DNA from: Spirochaetaceae bacterium UBA5556
Lineage (GTDB): Bacteria > Spirochaetota > Spirochaetia > Treponematales > Rectinemataceae
Assembly (NCBI GenBank): GCA_002425765.1
Contig: DIMW01000015.1
Span: 1-64,000, forward strand
DNA length: 64,000 bases
Reading direction: 5' to 3'
Positions 34,569-42,708 of this stretch are shown here, in pieces. Position 1 is the stretch's first letter. Every line of letters begins with the position of its first letter. The notes beneath the pieces are model-generated. The model made no database searches, was not told the origin of the DNA, and saw only the letters and a program-made list of their open reading frames with translations. The position numbers and the translations under genes were made by a program.

Positions 34569-34597
34569 ACATTACCACGATTTGCCGCAGTTGTCAA
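34569..34597 (-). promoter_or_regulatory. promoter of redox operon
   Basis: On the minus strand a consensus TTGACA (34592-34597) is followed after exactly 17 bases by TAATGT (34569-34574), with TG one base before it as in extended -10 promoters. The start point would fall near 34562, inside the palindrome. Confidence 0.65.
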
Positions 34598-34737
34598 TAA
34601 AAAATTATCTATAATTTTAGGATTCCTGCCAAAATGCCTTGTTGCACCAATGTCGGCTTTAACAAAGATTCATGACTGAAGCTTGAGGAGCCTAAGGTGA
34701 AATGGTATCATGAATTGCAAGTCAAAGGATTGTATAT

Positions 34738-35388
34738 ATGGATAAAACGGCGAAAAAAATATTTGATGCTGCTATGGAACTCTTTTATAAGCAAGGCGTT
34801 GAAAAGACTACCATGCGTGACATAGCGGCAGCGTGTGGCATTTCAACCGGTAATTTGACTTATTACTATCACAAAAAGGAAGACTTGCTGGCGGTAGTGC
34901 ACAGGGTCTTGCTTGAACGCGAATTCGAGCAATACATGATTCATTTCAAGGGTTCTGCAAACCCCTGGATCTCGTTTATTGCGGTCAATCATGCACATTT
35001 ATCTTTGATAGCTGCGGTGAAGTCCAATCTATCTGGATTTCTATATGCAACGCAATTTCCCCCTACAAGAGAAGAGTATGTGTCTGCCAGCACAGATTTA
35101 TTATATCAATGCCTATGTAATACGCCTTATGAAAAGGACAAGAAGCAGGTTCAGCTAGCATCTATCGTAGGATGTGGCGGAGAATTTGTTGCCATGGAAA
35201 CATTAGTATTTCACAGGGATGAATTTCGTTTTGAGGAACTTATTGCGCCTGCCTATACAGCCAGGATGTATCAGTTGAATGTTCCAAATGACGAAATGCT
35301 TAATATCTTACAGACTGGCATAAAAAAAGGGCAACAGCTATTTAATAGCTTACCTAACACTTCGGTGTATAACGCTTTCAATGAATGA
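34738..35388 (+). CDS. TetR-family transcriptional regulator
   Basis: A 216-residue protein. The first 50 residues form the TetR helix-turn-helix: AKKIFDAAMELFYKQGVEKTTMRDIAAACGISTGNLTYYYHKKEDLL. The rest is a mainly helical ligand-binding and dimer domain with no family name I recognise. AAAGGA precedes the ATG. It is divergent from the redox operon, with the 32-bp palindrome between them. TetR proteins normally repress and are released by a small, often lipid-like ligand, which fits control of a prenyl-reductase-like enzyme. Confidence 0.88.
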   Translation: MDKTAKKIFDAAMELFYKQGVEKTTMRDIAAACGISTGNLTYYYHKKEDLLAVVHRVLLEREFEQYMIHFKGSANPWISFIAVNHAHLSLIAAVKSNLSGFLYATQFPPTREEYVSASTDLLYQCLCNTPYEKDKKQVQLASIVGCGGEFVAMETLVFHRDEFRFEELIAPAYTARMYQLNVPNDEMLNILQTGIKKGQQLFNSLPNTSVYNAFNE

Positions 35389-35472
35389 TAACGATAAGAG
35401 ACGCGATCTGTGGGTAAATCCAGATGTCTTCGTACGTTGATGACCTCTTGACATAGATTAAGAAAAAATATC

Positions 35473-35500
35473 TTGACTACATAAAAACTGGAAGTATAAT
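35473..35500 (+). promoter_or_regulatory. strong promoter at caspase-like gene
   Basis: TTGACT (35473-35478) and a perfect TATAAT (35495-35500) are 16 bases apart. The expected start point, 7-8 bases later, falls at 35507-35508, exactly on the GTG codon of the next gene. No ribosome site fits between, so the mRNA may be leaderless. Confidence 0.6.
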
Positions 35501-35507
35501 AATTTTT

Positions 35508-37994
35508 GTGAAAATTATTATTAACAAAATAGTTGTCCGTTTTGTAACGATGAGTTGTGTACTCTTGCTTTTTGCTCCGGCGCTTTTTGCGCAAGAGCAG
35601 ATGAGTCGCTTTGCTCTTCTTATTGGGAATGCAGAGTATGCGAGACTTCCAAAACTTAAAAATTCGGTGAATGATGCAACAGATATGGCTGATACGTTAA
35701 AAAATCTTGGATGGGATGTAACATTATTAGTCAATGCTGATCTGCCCAAAATGGAAGATGAGGTGATTAGGCTTGGAAGCAGGGTCGCTTCGTCTCCCAA
35801 TTCTGTGGGGCTTTTCTATTTTGCCGGCCATGGTGTTCAATCAAATGGAATAAACTACTTAATCCCCTCTGACGCCGACATCCCCGGAGAATCCTTTCTC
35901 AAGACGAAATCTCTCGCCGCACAGAGTGTCCTTGATGAACTACAAAAAGCCAGAAATAACCTCAATATAATTATTTTGGATGCTTGTCGCGATAACCCCT
36001 TTGGCTGGTCCAGATCCGGTTCACGTGGTTTGTCGGTAGTATCCTCTCAACCGCCGGGGAGCATTATTGTATTTGCGACAGCGGCGGGGAGTGTCGCCCG
36101 TGAGGGAAGCGGAAGAAATGGTGTTTTTACTACCCAACTATTGAAGAACCTAAAAATTCCCGGGCTGGAGATCGGGGAAGTTTTAAATCGGACTTGTTCC
36201 GCCGTACAGGAAACAACACAGGGAGAGCAGAATCCGGCGATATATTCACAGTATTTTAAGTCATTTTATTTTAATGAGATAAAAAACGCGAAAGCGCAGG
36301 GTTCGCCTGCGGTATTCAGTTCCTTGCCAACCGCCGACCTCCTGGTTCGGGCATCGGAGCGCGACGCCGACATATATCTCGATGGCGCGTATAAGGGAAA
36401 GGCTCCATTATTGATTCAAAGGGTAGATACTCAGAAGACAATCAGTCTGCAGGCCAAAAATCCGACCTCTGAAGGGAAGGCGGATATTGTCCTTCAGCCC
36501 GGAGAATTGCGCGAAGTCGACATTTCAATGTCTCCGCTCAAGGGGGGGCTGATTATTTTTGCGAATGAGAGTGATGTCCAGGTATTGATCGACGGGAAGA
36601 ATCTAGGGGCTCTCGCCTCTGGCGTGTTTCGCGATCTTCCGCTGGGAATCCATACAGTGGAGCTCCTTGGCAAAGACCTGTATTATTCCCAGTTGGCCAA
36701 TATCGGCGCGAATATCATAACCCAGGTCAATGCGGTCATGACTCCCGTGGGTTCCATAGATATAAAGGTTCCAATCGATGCTCAGGTCAAGGTTGTTCAT
36801 GGTACCGATGCTACATTTTTTGATGGGCCGACAGCTGTCCAGAATCTGCCCGAGGGGGTGTACTATCTCGAGGCATGGGGAAAAGACTATAAACTGACAT
36901 CTACAACGCTCAATGTGGAAAAAGGTGTGCAGATTGTATGGGAGCCTTTTACGTATGGAGCTATTGCCTTTGATGTCCAACCTAAAGGTTCTACATTTTT
37001 CTTAAAAGAATTTAACAATAGTTATCCGGCCGAAGGAGAGATTCAGTACATCTCCCCGGGTACGTATCATGGGATACTTCGGAAAGAGGGTTATAACGAT
37101 ACCGAGATTTCGATCGATGTCTCTGGGGGAAAAAAGACAATTGTTAAAGCGAATCTCGCGCAGCCAAAAATTGCCAGAGTGGCAATAAAGAATTATGGAA
37201 TAGATATATGGCTCTATGCGAATGGAAAGTTCTGTCCGCAGTTCATTCAGCCTGACGGGTATGTGTATTATGAGGGTTTTCCGACGGGAGTCCCAGTCAG
37301 TGTGGAATTTGTAGTTCCGACGATAAATAATATTCAGCAGGTGAACATTCCCTCAAAGGCGCTGCAATTCTCCGAAGGCGAGACAAAAATGCTTGAACTG
37401 GATTCTGGTAAAGTAAAGATACCATGGATAAAGGAAAACTCGACTGTCTTTTTAGGAAACTTAGCATATAGAATCGGAACGGGCGATTCAAACGAATTTC
37501 TTTCCCCAGCGCTTCCGGTGGGGAAATACAGCATCAAAGTATATGGCGATTATACTTATGAGGGATATATAGAGGTAGAAAAAGACAACACTGCCTATGT
37601 GACAGGCTATATCGATTCAGCTATTGAATCTCTGGGCACAAAAAGGGCAGAAGTTGTTAAAAATGTCCAAGGAAGAAAAAGTAAAGCGACGATAGCGGGT
37701 GTCTCGTTGGGAGTAGGAATTTTGGGCGTTGCCGGATCAGTTGCTTCTTATGTCTTGGGAATACAGGCAAAGAATGAATACGATGCCGCGACGGACACAG
37801 CGAGCGCGCTCGCGGCACGGTCGCGCGTCGAGCTCTATGAGACATTATTGCCGGTGACAGCCTCTGTGGGAGGCACGGGCATAGGCCTTTCTCTGATCCT
37901 GAGGACTGGTACCGATATTTCAAAACTGCAGCAGTCGATAGATGAAATCGATCAACAGATTCACCAACTCCAGATGAAAAAATGGGGTCTGTAA
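35508..37994 (+). CDS. secreted caspase-like (C14) protease with PEGA domains
   Basis: An 828-residue protein. Residues 1-28 form a signal peptide (basic start, hydrophobic VTMSCVLLLFAPALFA, cleavage near 28). A caspase-hemoglobinase-fold domain follows (about 34-270), with catalytic His108 in FYFAGHGVQ and Cys160 in ILDACRDNPF. Then come several PEGA-like beta repeats, starting at ADIYLDGAYKGKAPL (about residue 285), and two hydrophobic segments near residues 730-800 ending in a short coiled coil. It would be exported and held at an envelope membrane. GTG 35508 gives a complete signal peptide; ATG 35550 would lose the basic end. It precedes an RCC1 lipoprotein gene by 15 bases. Target unknown. 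Confidence 0.88.
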   Translation: MKIIINKIVVRFVTMSCVLLLFAPALFAQEQMSRFALLIGNAEYARLPKLKNSVNDATDMADTLKNLGWDVTLLVNADLPKMEDEVIRLGSRVASSPNSVGLFYFAGHGVQSNGINYLIPSDADIPGESFLKTKSLAAQSVLDELQKARNNLNIIILDACRDNPFGWSRSGSRGLSVVSSQPPGSIIVFATAAGSVAREGSGRNGVFTTQLLKNLKIPGLEIGEVLNRTCSAVQETTQGEQNPAIYSQYFKSFYFNEIKNAKAQGSPAVFSSLPTADLLVRASERDADIYLDGAYKGKAPLLIQRVDTQKTISLQAKNPTSEGKADIVLQPGELREVDISMSPLKGGLIIFANESDVQVLIDGKNLGALASGVFRDLPLGIHTVELLGKDLYYSQLANIGANIITQVNAVMTPVGSIDIKVPIDAQVKVVHGTDATFFDGPTAVQNLPEGVYYLEAWGKDYKLTSTTLNVEKGVQIVWEPFTYGAIAFDVQPKGSTFFLKEFNNSYPAEGEIQYISPGTYHGILRKEGYNDTEISIDVSGGKKTIVKANLAQPKIARVAIKNYGIDIWLYANGKFCPQFIQPDGYVYYEGFPTGVPVSVEFVVPTINNIQQVNIPSKALQFSEGETKMLELDSGKVKIPWIKENSTVFLGNLAYRIGTGDSNEFLSPALPVGKYSIKVYGDYTYEGYIEVEKDNTAYVTGYIDSAIESLGTKRAEVVKNVQGRKSKATIAGVSLGVGILGVAGSVASYVLGIQAKNEYDAATDTASALAARSRVELYETLLPVTASVGGTGIGLSLILRTGTDISKLQQSIDEIDQQIHQLQMKKWGL

Positions 37995-38009
37995 GTTGAG
38001 GACAAGAAA

Positions 38010-39692
38010 ATGCGCCGGCCAATCTCCAGAATATTACAGCTTTTTTTGTTGACAACAGTAATTTTTGCCCTCTTTTCGTGCAAAGGGCTGTTTGGAACAC
38101 TGGATAACGTAAAGGATCCGAATAGCGTGGATTACCAGGGATATGAAACAGTAACGGATGCAGATAGCATTCAGACGTATTCTCCTGCCACGGATGCAAA
38201 GCTGTCAGAAACCCCGGCTACATTCATCGTTTCCGAGGTCAAAGGCGCCAGCGCGTACCAGATTCAGATTTCCACCAGCAATTCGGAATTTGAAGGGGAC
38301 ATTGTGTTTGATAAATCCGATTATACGTCGAACAAGATGAGCGGTTCATTGCCAAGCCTGACACAGGGAATACAGTATTACTGGCGTTCTCGCGCAAAGA
38401 AGGATGGCACTTGGGGAAAGTGGACGAAAGTCGCATCGCTTATTCTTGGATATAGAATAAGTTATGAAGGCAACGGTAACACAGACGGATCAGCACCTAC
38501 CGATTCCGATGCGTATTTTCAAGGTGATACGGCAACGGCATCCGCAAGGCCTGAAGGTTTTGAAAAAGCTGGCTATGGTTTTGATGGATGGAATACCAGC
38601 GCTGACGGCAGCGGCACGGATTATGCGCCGGGAGTAAGCATCGGTATAGGCACGAGCAATATCACGCTCTACGCGAAATGGCATGTACTCTCCATGTGGG
38701 CGACTGGTTTTAATGCGCGTGGTCAGCTGGGCGATGGCACCAATACGAGTCGGTTGACTCCCGTAAAGGTGGTGGAGAATGTCTGGGCAGTTGCGGCAGG
38801 AAAACTTCACACGATGATGCTCAAAAGTGATGGGAGTCTGTGGGCGGCAGGGGGAAATGAATATGGTCAGCTGGGGGATGGGACGACAGCTGACCGACTG
38901 ACGCCGGTGAAGGTGATGGAGAATGTGAAGGCAGTTGCGGCGGGAGAGCTCCATACGATGATACTCAAGAACGATGACAGTTTGTGGGGGAGTGGACAGA
39001 ATGGAGATGGCCAGCTTGGGGATGGGACGGGTACGGACCACTCGACTCCGGTGAAAGTGATGGAGAATGTGAAGGCAGTTGCGGCGGGAGAACTCTATAC
39101 GATGATACTCAAGAACGATGGCAGTTTGTGGGCGACTGGCTTTAATGGACGTGGCCAGCTTGGGGATGGTACAACTACGAATCAGCTGAGTCCGGTGAAG
39201 GTAATGGAAAACGTTGACGCAGTTGCGGTCGGATCACATCACACGATGATGCTCAAAAGTGATGGGAGTCTGTGGGCGGCAGGGGGAAATGAATATGGTC
39301 AGCTGGGGGATGGGACGACAGCTGACCGACTGACGCCGGTGAAGGTGATGGAGAATGTGAAGGCAGTTGCGGCGGGAGAACTCCATACGATGATACTCAA
39401 GAACGATGGCAGTTTGTGGGCGACTGGCTTTAATGGACGTGGCCAACTTGGCGACGGCACGACGACGGACAAGATGACTCCGGTGAAAGTGATGGAGAAT
39501 GTGAAGACAGTTGCAACGAAGTATTATCATACGATGATTCTCAAAAACGATTACAGCCTGTGGGCGACTGGAAGTAATTCCGACGGTCAGCTGGGTGACG
39601 GCACGACTACAGGTGAATCGACGCCGGTGAAGGTGATGGAGAATGTCGAGGGAGTCGCCGCAGGAAATTGGCATACACTGATATTGAAATAG
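38010..39692 (+). CDS. lipoprotein with InlB-type repeat and seven RCC1 repeats
   Basis: A 560-residue predicted lipoprotein. The basic start and hydrophobic LFLLTTVIFALFSC end in a lipobox Cys25 or close. A fibronectin-like region follows (about 60-150), then a Listeria-Bacteroides/InlB B repeat (ISYEGNGNT ... GWNTSADGSG ... ITLYAKW, about 150-226). Seven 48-residue RCC1 repeats, each with GQLGDGT and HTM-LK motifs, run from residue 230 to the end and likely fold into a seven-bladed propeller. GAGGA precedes the ATG; the gene follows the caspase-like gene and is likely co-transcribed. Such proteins are thought to mediate surface binding. Confidence 0.88.
   Translation: MRRPISRILQLFLLTTVIFALFSCKGLFGTLDNVKDPNSVDYQGYETVTDADSIQTYSPATDAKLSETPATFIVSEVKGASAYQIQISTSNSEFEGDIVFDKSDYTSNKMSGSLPSLTQGIQYYWRSRAKKDGTWGKWTKVASLILGYRISYEGNGNTDGSAPTDSDAYFQGDTATASARPEGFEKAGYGFDGWNTSADGSGTDYAPGVSIGIGTSNITLYAKWHVLSMWATGFNARGQLGDGTNTSRLTPVKVVENVWAVAAGKLHTMMLKSDGSLWAAGGNEYGQLGDGTTADRLTPVKVMENVKAVAAGELHTMILKNDDSLWGSGQNGDGQLGDGTGTDHSTPVKVMENVKAVAAGELYTMILKNDGSLWATGFNGRGQLGDGTTTNQLSPVKVMENVDAVAVGSHHTMMLKSDGSLWAAGGNEYGQLGDGTTADRLTPVKVMENVKAVAAGELHTMILKNDGSLWATGFNGRGQLGDGTTTDKMTPVKVMENVKTVATKYYHTMILKNDYSLWATGSNSDGQLGDGTTTGESTPVKVMENVEGVAAGNWHTLILK
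38697..39689 (+). repeat. tandem 144-bp repeats coding for RCC1 blades
   Basis: Seven in-frame units of 144 bases (the last shortened to 129). Bases 38807-38947 and 39239-39379 are identical over 141 bases, three units apart, far more alike than neighbouring units. That points to recent duplication or gene conversion. Confidence 0.85.
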
Positions 39693-39725
39693 ATTAGATA
39701 ATCAGACCTTGTATTATGATTAGTC

Positions 39726-39754
39726 TTGACCCCATATTGGCTGGCATTTACAAT
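39726..39754 (+). promoter_or_regulatory. promoter of Fe/B12-type importer, possibly leaderless
   Basis: TTGACC (39726-39731) and TACAAT (39749-39754) are separated by 17 bases. The start point would be at about 39761-39762, the first base of the preferred ATG. No Shine-Dalgarno sequence precedes that ATG. Confidence 0.5.
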
Positions 39755-39761
39755 TTTTGGT

Positions 39762-40781
39762 ATGAAACGCACGATATTGCTCATGTTGGTGCTTGTTTTG
39801 ATAATAGCCGGCACCTCGGGCCTGGGCGCCCAGCAGCGCATCGTAATCGGGGGAAAGGCTTCGATCATGCTCGTGGACGCGGCCTATCTGTTTCCCGGGA
39901 TCGGAAAGAGGATCGTGGCCTACGCGAGCGGGGATCAGGGGCTCGGGAACTTCATATCCGCGATCGATCCGAATTTCAAGAATAATGTCTCGTTCGACAA
40001 GAGCGCGGGCGCCGAGGTGTACGCGTCATTCAAGCCCGACCTTGTGATTCTCAAGTCGGCGATGATGAGCCAACTCAAGGCGCCACTCGACTCGCTCGGG
40101 ATTCGTCAGCTCTATCTCTCGCTGGAGACGCCAGAGCAGTACTACGAGGACCTGGCGACGCTCGGCAGGGTGCTGGGCGCTGAAAAGCGTGGCGCGGATG
40201 TGGTGAGCTGGTATGCGGACCACGAGGCGAGGATTGTGTCGCGCACTTCGAAACTCGATATGGCAAAAAGACCTAGGGTACTCGTGATGCAGCTTTCGGC
40301 ATCGGGTGAATCCATCTGGCAGGTGCCGCCCGACTCATGGATGCAGACGATCATGGCGGAGCGCGCGGGCGGACAGGCTGTGTGGAAAGGGGCGAATCCC
40401 GGCTCGGGTTGGGCGACGGTGTCGGTCGAGCAGATCGCGGCGTGGAACCCCGATTATGTCTTCATCATCGATTACCGGGGGAATTCCGCGAAGGCGGCGG
40501 AGGCCTTCGGGAAGGACCAGCGCCTGTCCTCGCTCAAGGCCGTGAAATCGGATGCAGTCTATGGTTTTCCGCAGGACTTTTATTCCTGGGATCAACCGGA
40601 TACGCGCTGGATTCTGGGCTTCACCTGGCTCGCAAAGCGCATCCACCCAGAACTCTTCGCCGATATCTCCGTGGCCCAGACAGCGCGGGATTTTTTCAGT
40701 TTTATGTACGGGTTCGACGCGGCGGCCTTCCGCTCACACATTTTGCCCAAGATTCAAGGCGATGTAGGGGAGCAGTTTTAG
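39762..40781 (+). CDS. iron-siderophore/cobalamin-type ABC substrate-binding protein
   Basis: A 339-residue secreted protein with signal peptide MKRTILLMLVLVLIIAGTSGLGA. The mature part has the class III binding-protein plan with two lobes joined by a long helix: RIVIGGKASIMLVDAAYLFPG, KPDLVILKS, LGRVLGAEKRG, AWNPDYVFIIDY. Such proteins carry chelated iron, haem, molybdate-like ions or cobalamin to FecCD/BtuC permeases, which are the next gene. ATG 39762 is preferred since it begins the signal peptide; translation from TTG 39726 would include the promoter. The ligand cannot be told from the sequence. Confidence 0.9.
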   Translation: MKRTILLMLVLVLIIAGTSGLGAQQRIVIGGKASIMLVDAAYLFPGIGKRIVAYASGDQGLGNFISAIDPNFKNNVSFDKSAGAEVYASFKPDLVILKSAMMSQLKAPLDSLGIRQLYLSLETPEQYYEDLATLGRVLGAEKRGADVVSWYADHEARIVSRTSKLDMAKRPRVLVMQLSASGESIWQVPPDSWMQTIMAERAGGQAVWKGANPGSGWATVSVEQIAAWNPDYVFIIDYRGNSAKAAEAFGKDQRLSSLKAVKSDAVYGFPQDFYSWDQPDTRWILGFTWLAKRIHPELFADISVAQTARDFFSFMYGFDAAAFRSHILPKIQGDVGEQF

Positions 40782-40782
40782 C

Positions 40783-41808
40783 GTGAATTTTCAACCGATA
40801 CCTTGCCCAAAGAGCCGCGCCGGAACGCCGCGCGCTTTCGATGGCGTCCTTGTGGGAATACTTCTTGTGGTCTTTGTTCTGTCGCTTTTTGTGGGACGTT
40901 ATCCCAAACCGGGCATTTTGAACCCCGCGCTTCTCGCGGTGGATCCGCTCGCGCGACAGATCGTGCTCAACTCGAGACTGCCGCGCGTACTCGGCGCGGT
41001 GCTGCTCGGGCTCGTGTTGGGCGGTGCGGGGGCCTCGCTGCAGGCGGTCTTCGGCAATCCTCTCATCGACGCGGGATTTTTGGGGGTATCGCAGGGAGCG
41101 GCCTTCGGTGCGGCGCTCGCCCTCGTGCTGGGCTTGCGCGCGTATTCGCTCATCGCGGTGCTGGCGTTCGGGATGTCCCTGCTGGCGCTGATTCTATCGC
41201 TGTGGCTCGCCGGGCGTTTCAGGTATGGCGGTCAGATTTTGAGGCTCATACTGGCGGGCCTCGCGGTGTCCGCGTTTTTCTCTTCGCTTCTGTCGATGAT
41301 GAAGTATGTCGCTGACCCTTTGAACCAGCTGCCCGATATCGTGTTCTGGACGATGGGCTCGATGGTACCGATGAACTGGAAGAGGCTCGAGTCGGCCGCG
41401 CCGGTGGCGCTCCTCTCCCTCGGCCTGCTCTACGCGATGCGCTGGAGGATAAACCTCCTGTCGCTGGACGACGCGGTGGCGCACTCTCTTGGAGTTCGGT
41501 CAACGACGGAGCGCCGGATCGTGGGTATCGCCGCCGCCGCGGGCGTGGGCGTTATGACGGCGGCATGTGGCGTGGTCGGCTGGGTGGGACTCGTCGTGCC
41601 TCAGATTGTCCGGACCATCGATGGCCCCGATAGTCGTTCTGTACTCCCGCGCTCCATGCTCGGCGGCGCCATCTTCGTGCTCATCTCGGATACGCTTGCG
41701 CGCTCGGTCTTCTCGGGGGAAATTCCACTCGGCCTCGTCACGTCGCTCTTTGGCGCGCTGAGCTTTGCGATACTACTCACGAGGCGCAAGGTGGAGCTCG
41801 CCAGATGA
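40783..41808 (+). CDS. FecCD/BtuC-family ABC permease
   Basis: A 341-residue membrane protein with about ten helices. Hallmarks are LNSRLPRVLGAVLLGLVLGGAGASLQAVFGNPLIDAGFLGVSQGAAFGAAL, the cytoplasmic coupling region with LGVRSTTERR, and GVVGWVGLVVPQIVRTIDGPDSRSVLP. It forms the membrane channel for the preceding binding protein. The GTG start lies one base after that gene's stop, with GGGGAG upstream. It overlaps the ATPase gene by four bases (ATGA). Confidence 0.93.
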   Translation: MNFQPIPCPKSRAGTPRAFDGVLVGILLVVFVLSLFVGRYPKPGILNPALLAVDPLARQIVLNSRLPRVLGAVLLGLVLGGAGASLQAVFGNPLIDAGFLGVSQGAAFGAALALVLGLRAYSLIAVLAFGMSLLALILSLWLAGRFRYGGQILRLILAGLAVSAFFSSLLSMMKYVADPLNQLPDIVFWTMGSMVPMNWKRLESAAPVALLSLGLLYAMRWRINLLSLDDAVAHSLGVRSTTERRIVGIAAAAGVGVMTAACGVVGWVGLVVPQIVRTIDGPDSRSVLPRSMLGGAIFVLISDTLARSVFSGEIPLGLVTSLFGALSFAILLTRRKVELAR

Positions 41809-42569
41809 GTGAGGGCGCCTATCTCTCTGCGCAGGATATATCGTTCGGCTGGAACGAGGAGGAGCAGCCGGTACTGAATAGTGTTTCGCTCGAAATCGCG
41901 CGCGGCCAGACCCTCGCCATCCTCGGCCCGAATGGCGCCGGCAAGACGACGCTCCTCTCGATTCTGTCGGGTCGATTACGTCCGCGCGCCGGGGCCGTTC
42001 AGCTCGACGGCCGTCCTCTCGCTTCATATTCGGCACGGGAGCGCGCCAGGCACATCGCCTTTTTGCCGCAGCTCGAAAAGCTCGCCTTCAATTACCGCGT
42101 GCTCGATTTTGTCCTGATGGGGCGCACGCCGCATATGGAAACGCTCGCGCTGCCCGGCCTTGAGGACGAGGCGGCCGCCCGCGAAGCCCTTATCTCGCTC
42201 GGAATGTCCGCGTTCGAAGCACGGAGCATCGGCGAGCTTTCGGGCGGTGAATTTCAGCTCGTGCGCCTCGCGCGCTGTCTCGCCCAGGGAGCCTCGATCC
42301 TCTTCCTCGACGAGCCGGCGAGCATGCTCGATCCCGCGCACGCCCGACACATCGCCGACGCGCTTCAAGCGCTCACACAGTCCGGCAAGACGATCATCTA
42401 TACGACGCACGACATTGGACTCGGCATTTTCCTCGGAGGTCGTGCGCTCATCCTTGGAGGAAGCGAGGTGCGGTGGAGGGGAAGCGCGGAGCAACTGCGC
42501 GACCCCCAAATGCTCGCGGAGGTGTATGGTATCTCTTTTTCTATAAAAGAGTTACCAAGCGCATTCTGA
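41805..42569 (+). CDS. FecE/BtuD-type ABC importer ATPase
   Basis: A 254-residue single-domain ATPase: Walker A LGPNGAGKTT, Q-loop region FLPQLEKL, signature LSGGEFQLVRLARCLAQG, Walker B ILFLDEPASMLD, and switch His TTHDIGL. It powers the importer encoded by the two preceding genes. No iron- or cobalamin-responsive site (Fur box, riboswitch) was recognised upstream of the operon. Confidence 0.93.
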   Translation: MSEGAYLSAQDISFGWNEEEQPVLNSVSLEIARGQTLAILGPNGAGKTTLLSILSGRLRPRAGAVQLDGRPLASYSARERARHIAFLPQLEKLAFNYRVLDFVLMGRTPHMETLALPGLEDEAAAREALISLGMSAFEARSIGELSGGEFQLVRLARCLAQGASILFLDEPASMLDPAHARHIADALQALTQSGKTIIYTTHDIGLGIFLGGRALILGGSEVRWRGSAEQLRDPQMLAEVYGISFSIKELPSAF

Positions 42570-42708
42570 GTGTGGGGGTCCCGCCACGGCCTCGGTGTCC
42601 TTGGCGCTTTCTTGTATGCGTCCACTGAGCGCGGCAAGATTCAGACTTTCGGACGCAGATTCTCAGCCTCTGTATTATAATTGTAATTGAAGTTATGGAG
42701 GTGGAAAG

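Noticed and set aside
38697..39692. CRISPR-like or tandem non-coding array
   Set aside because: The 144-bp periodic sequence is in frame and encodes RCC1 blades; repeats are not separated by unique spacers.
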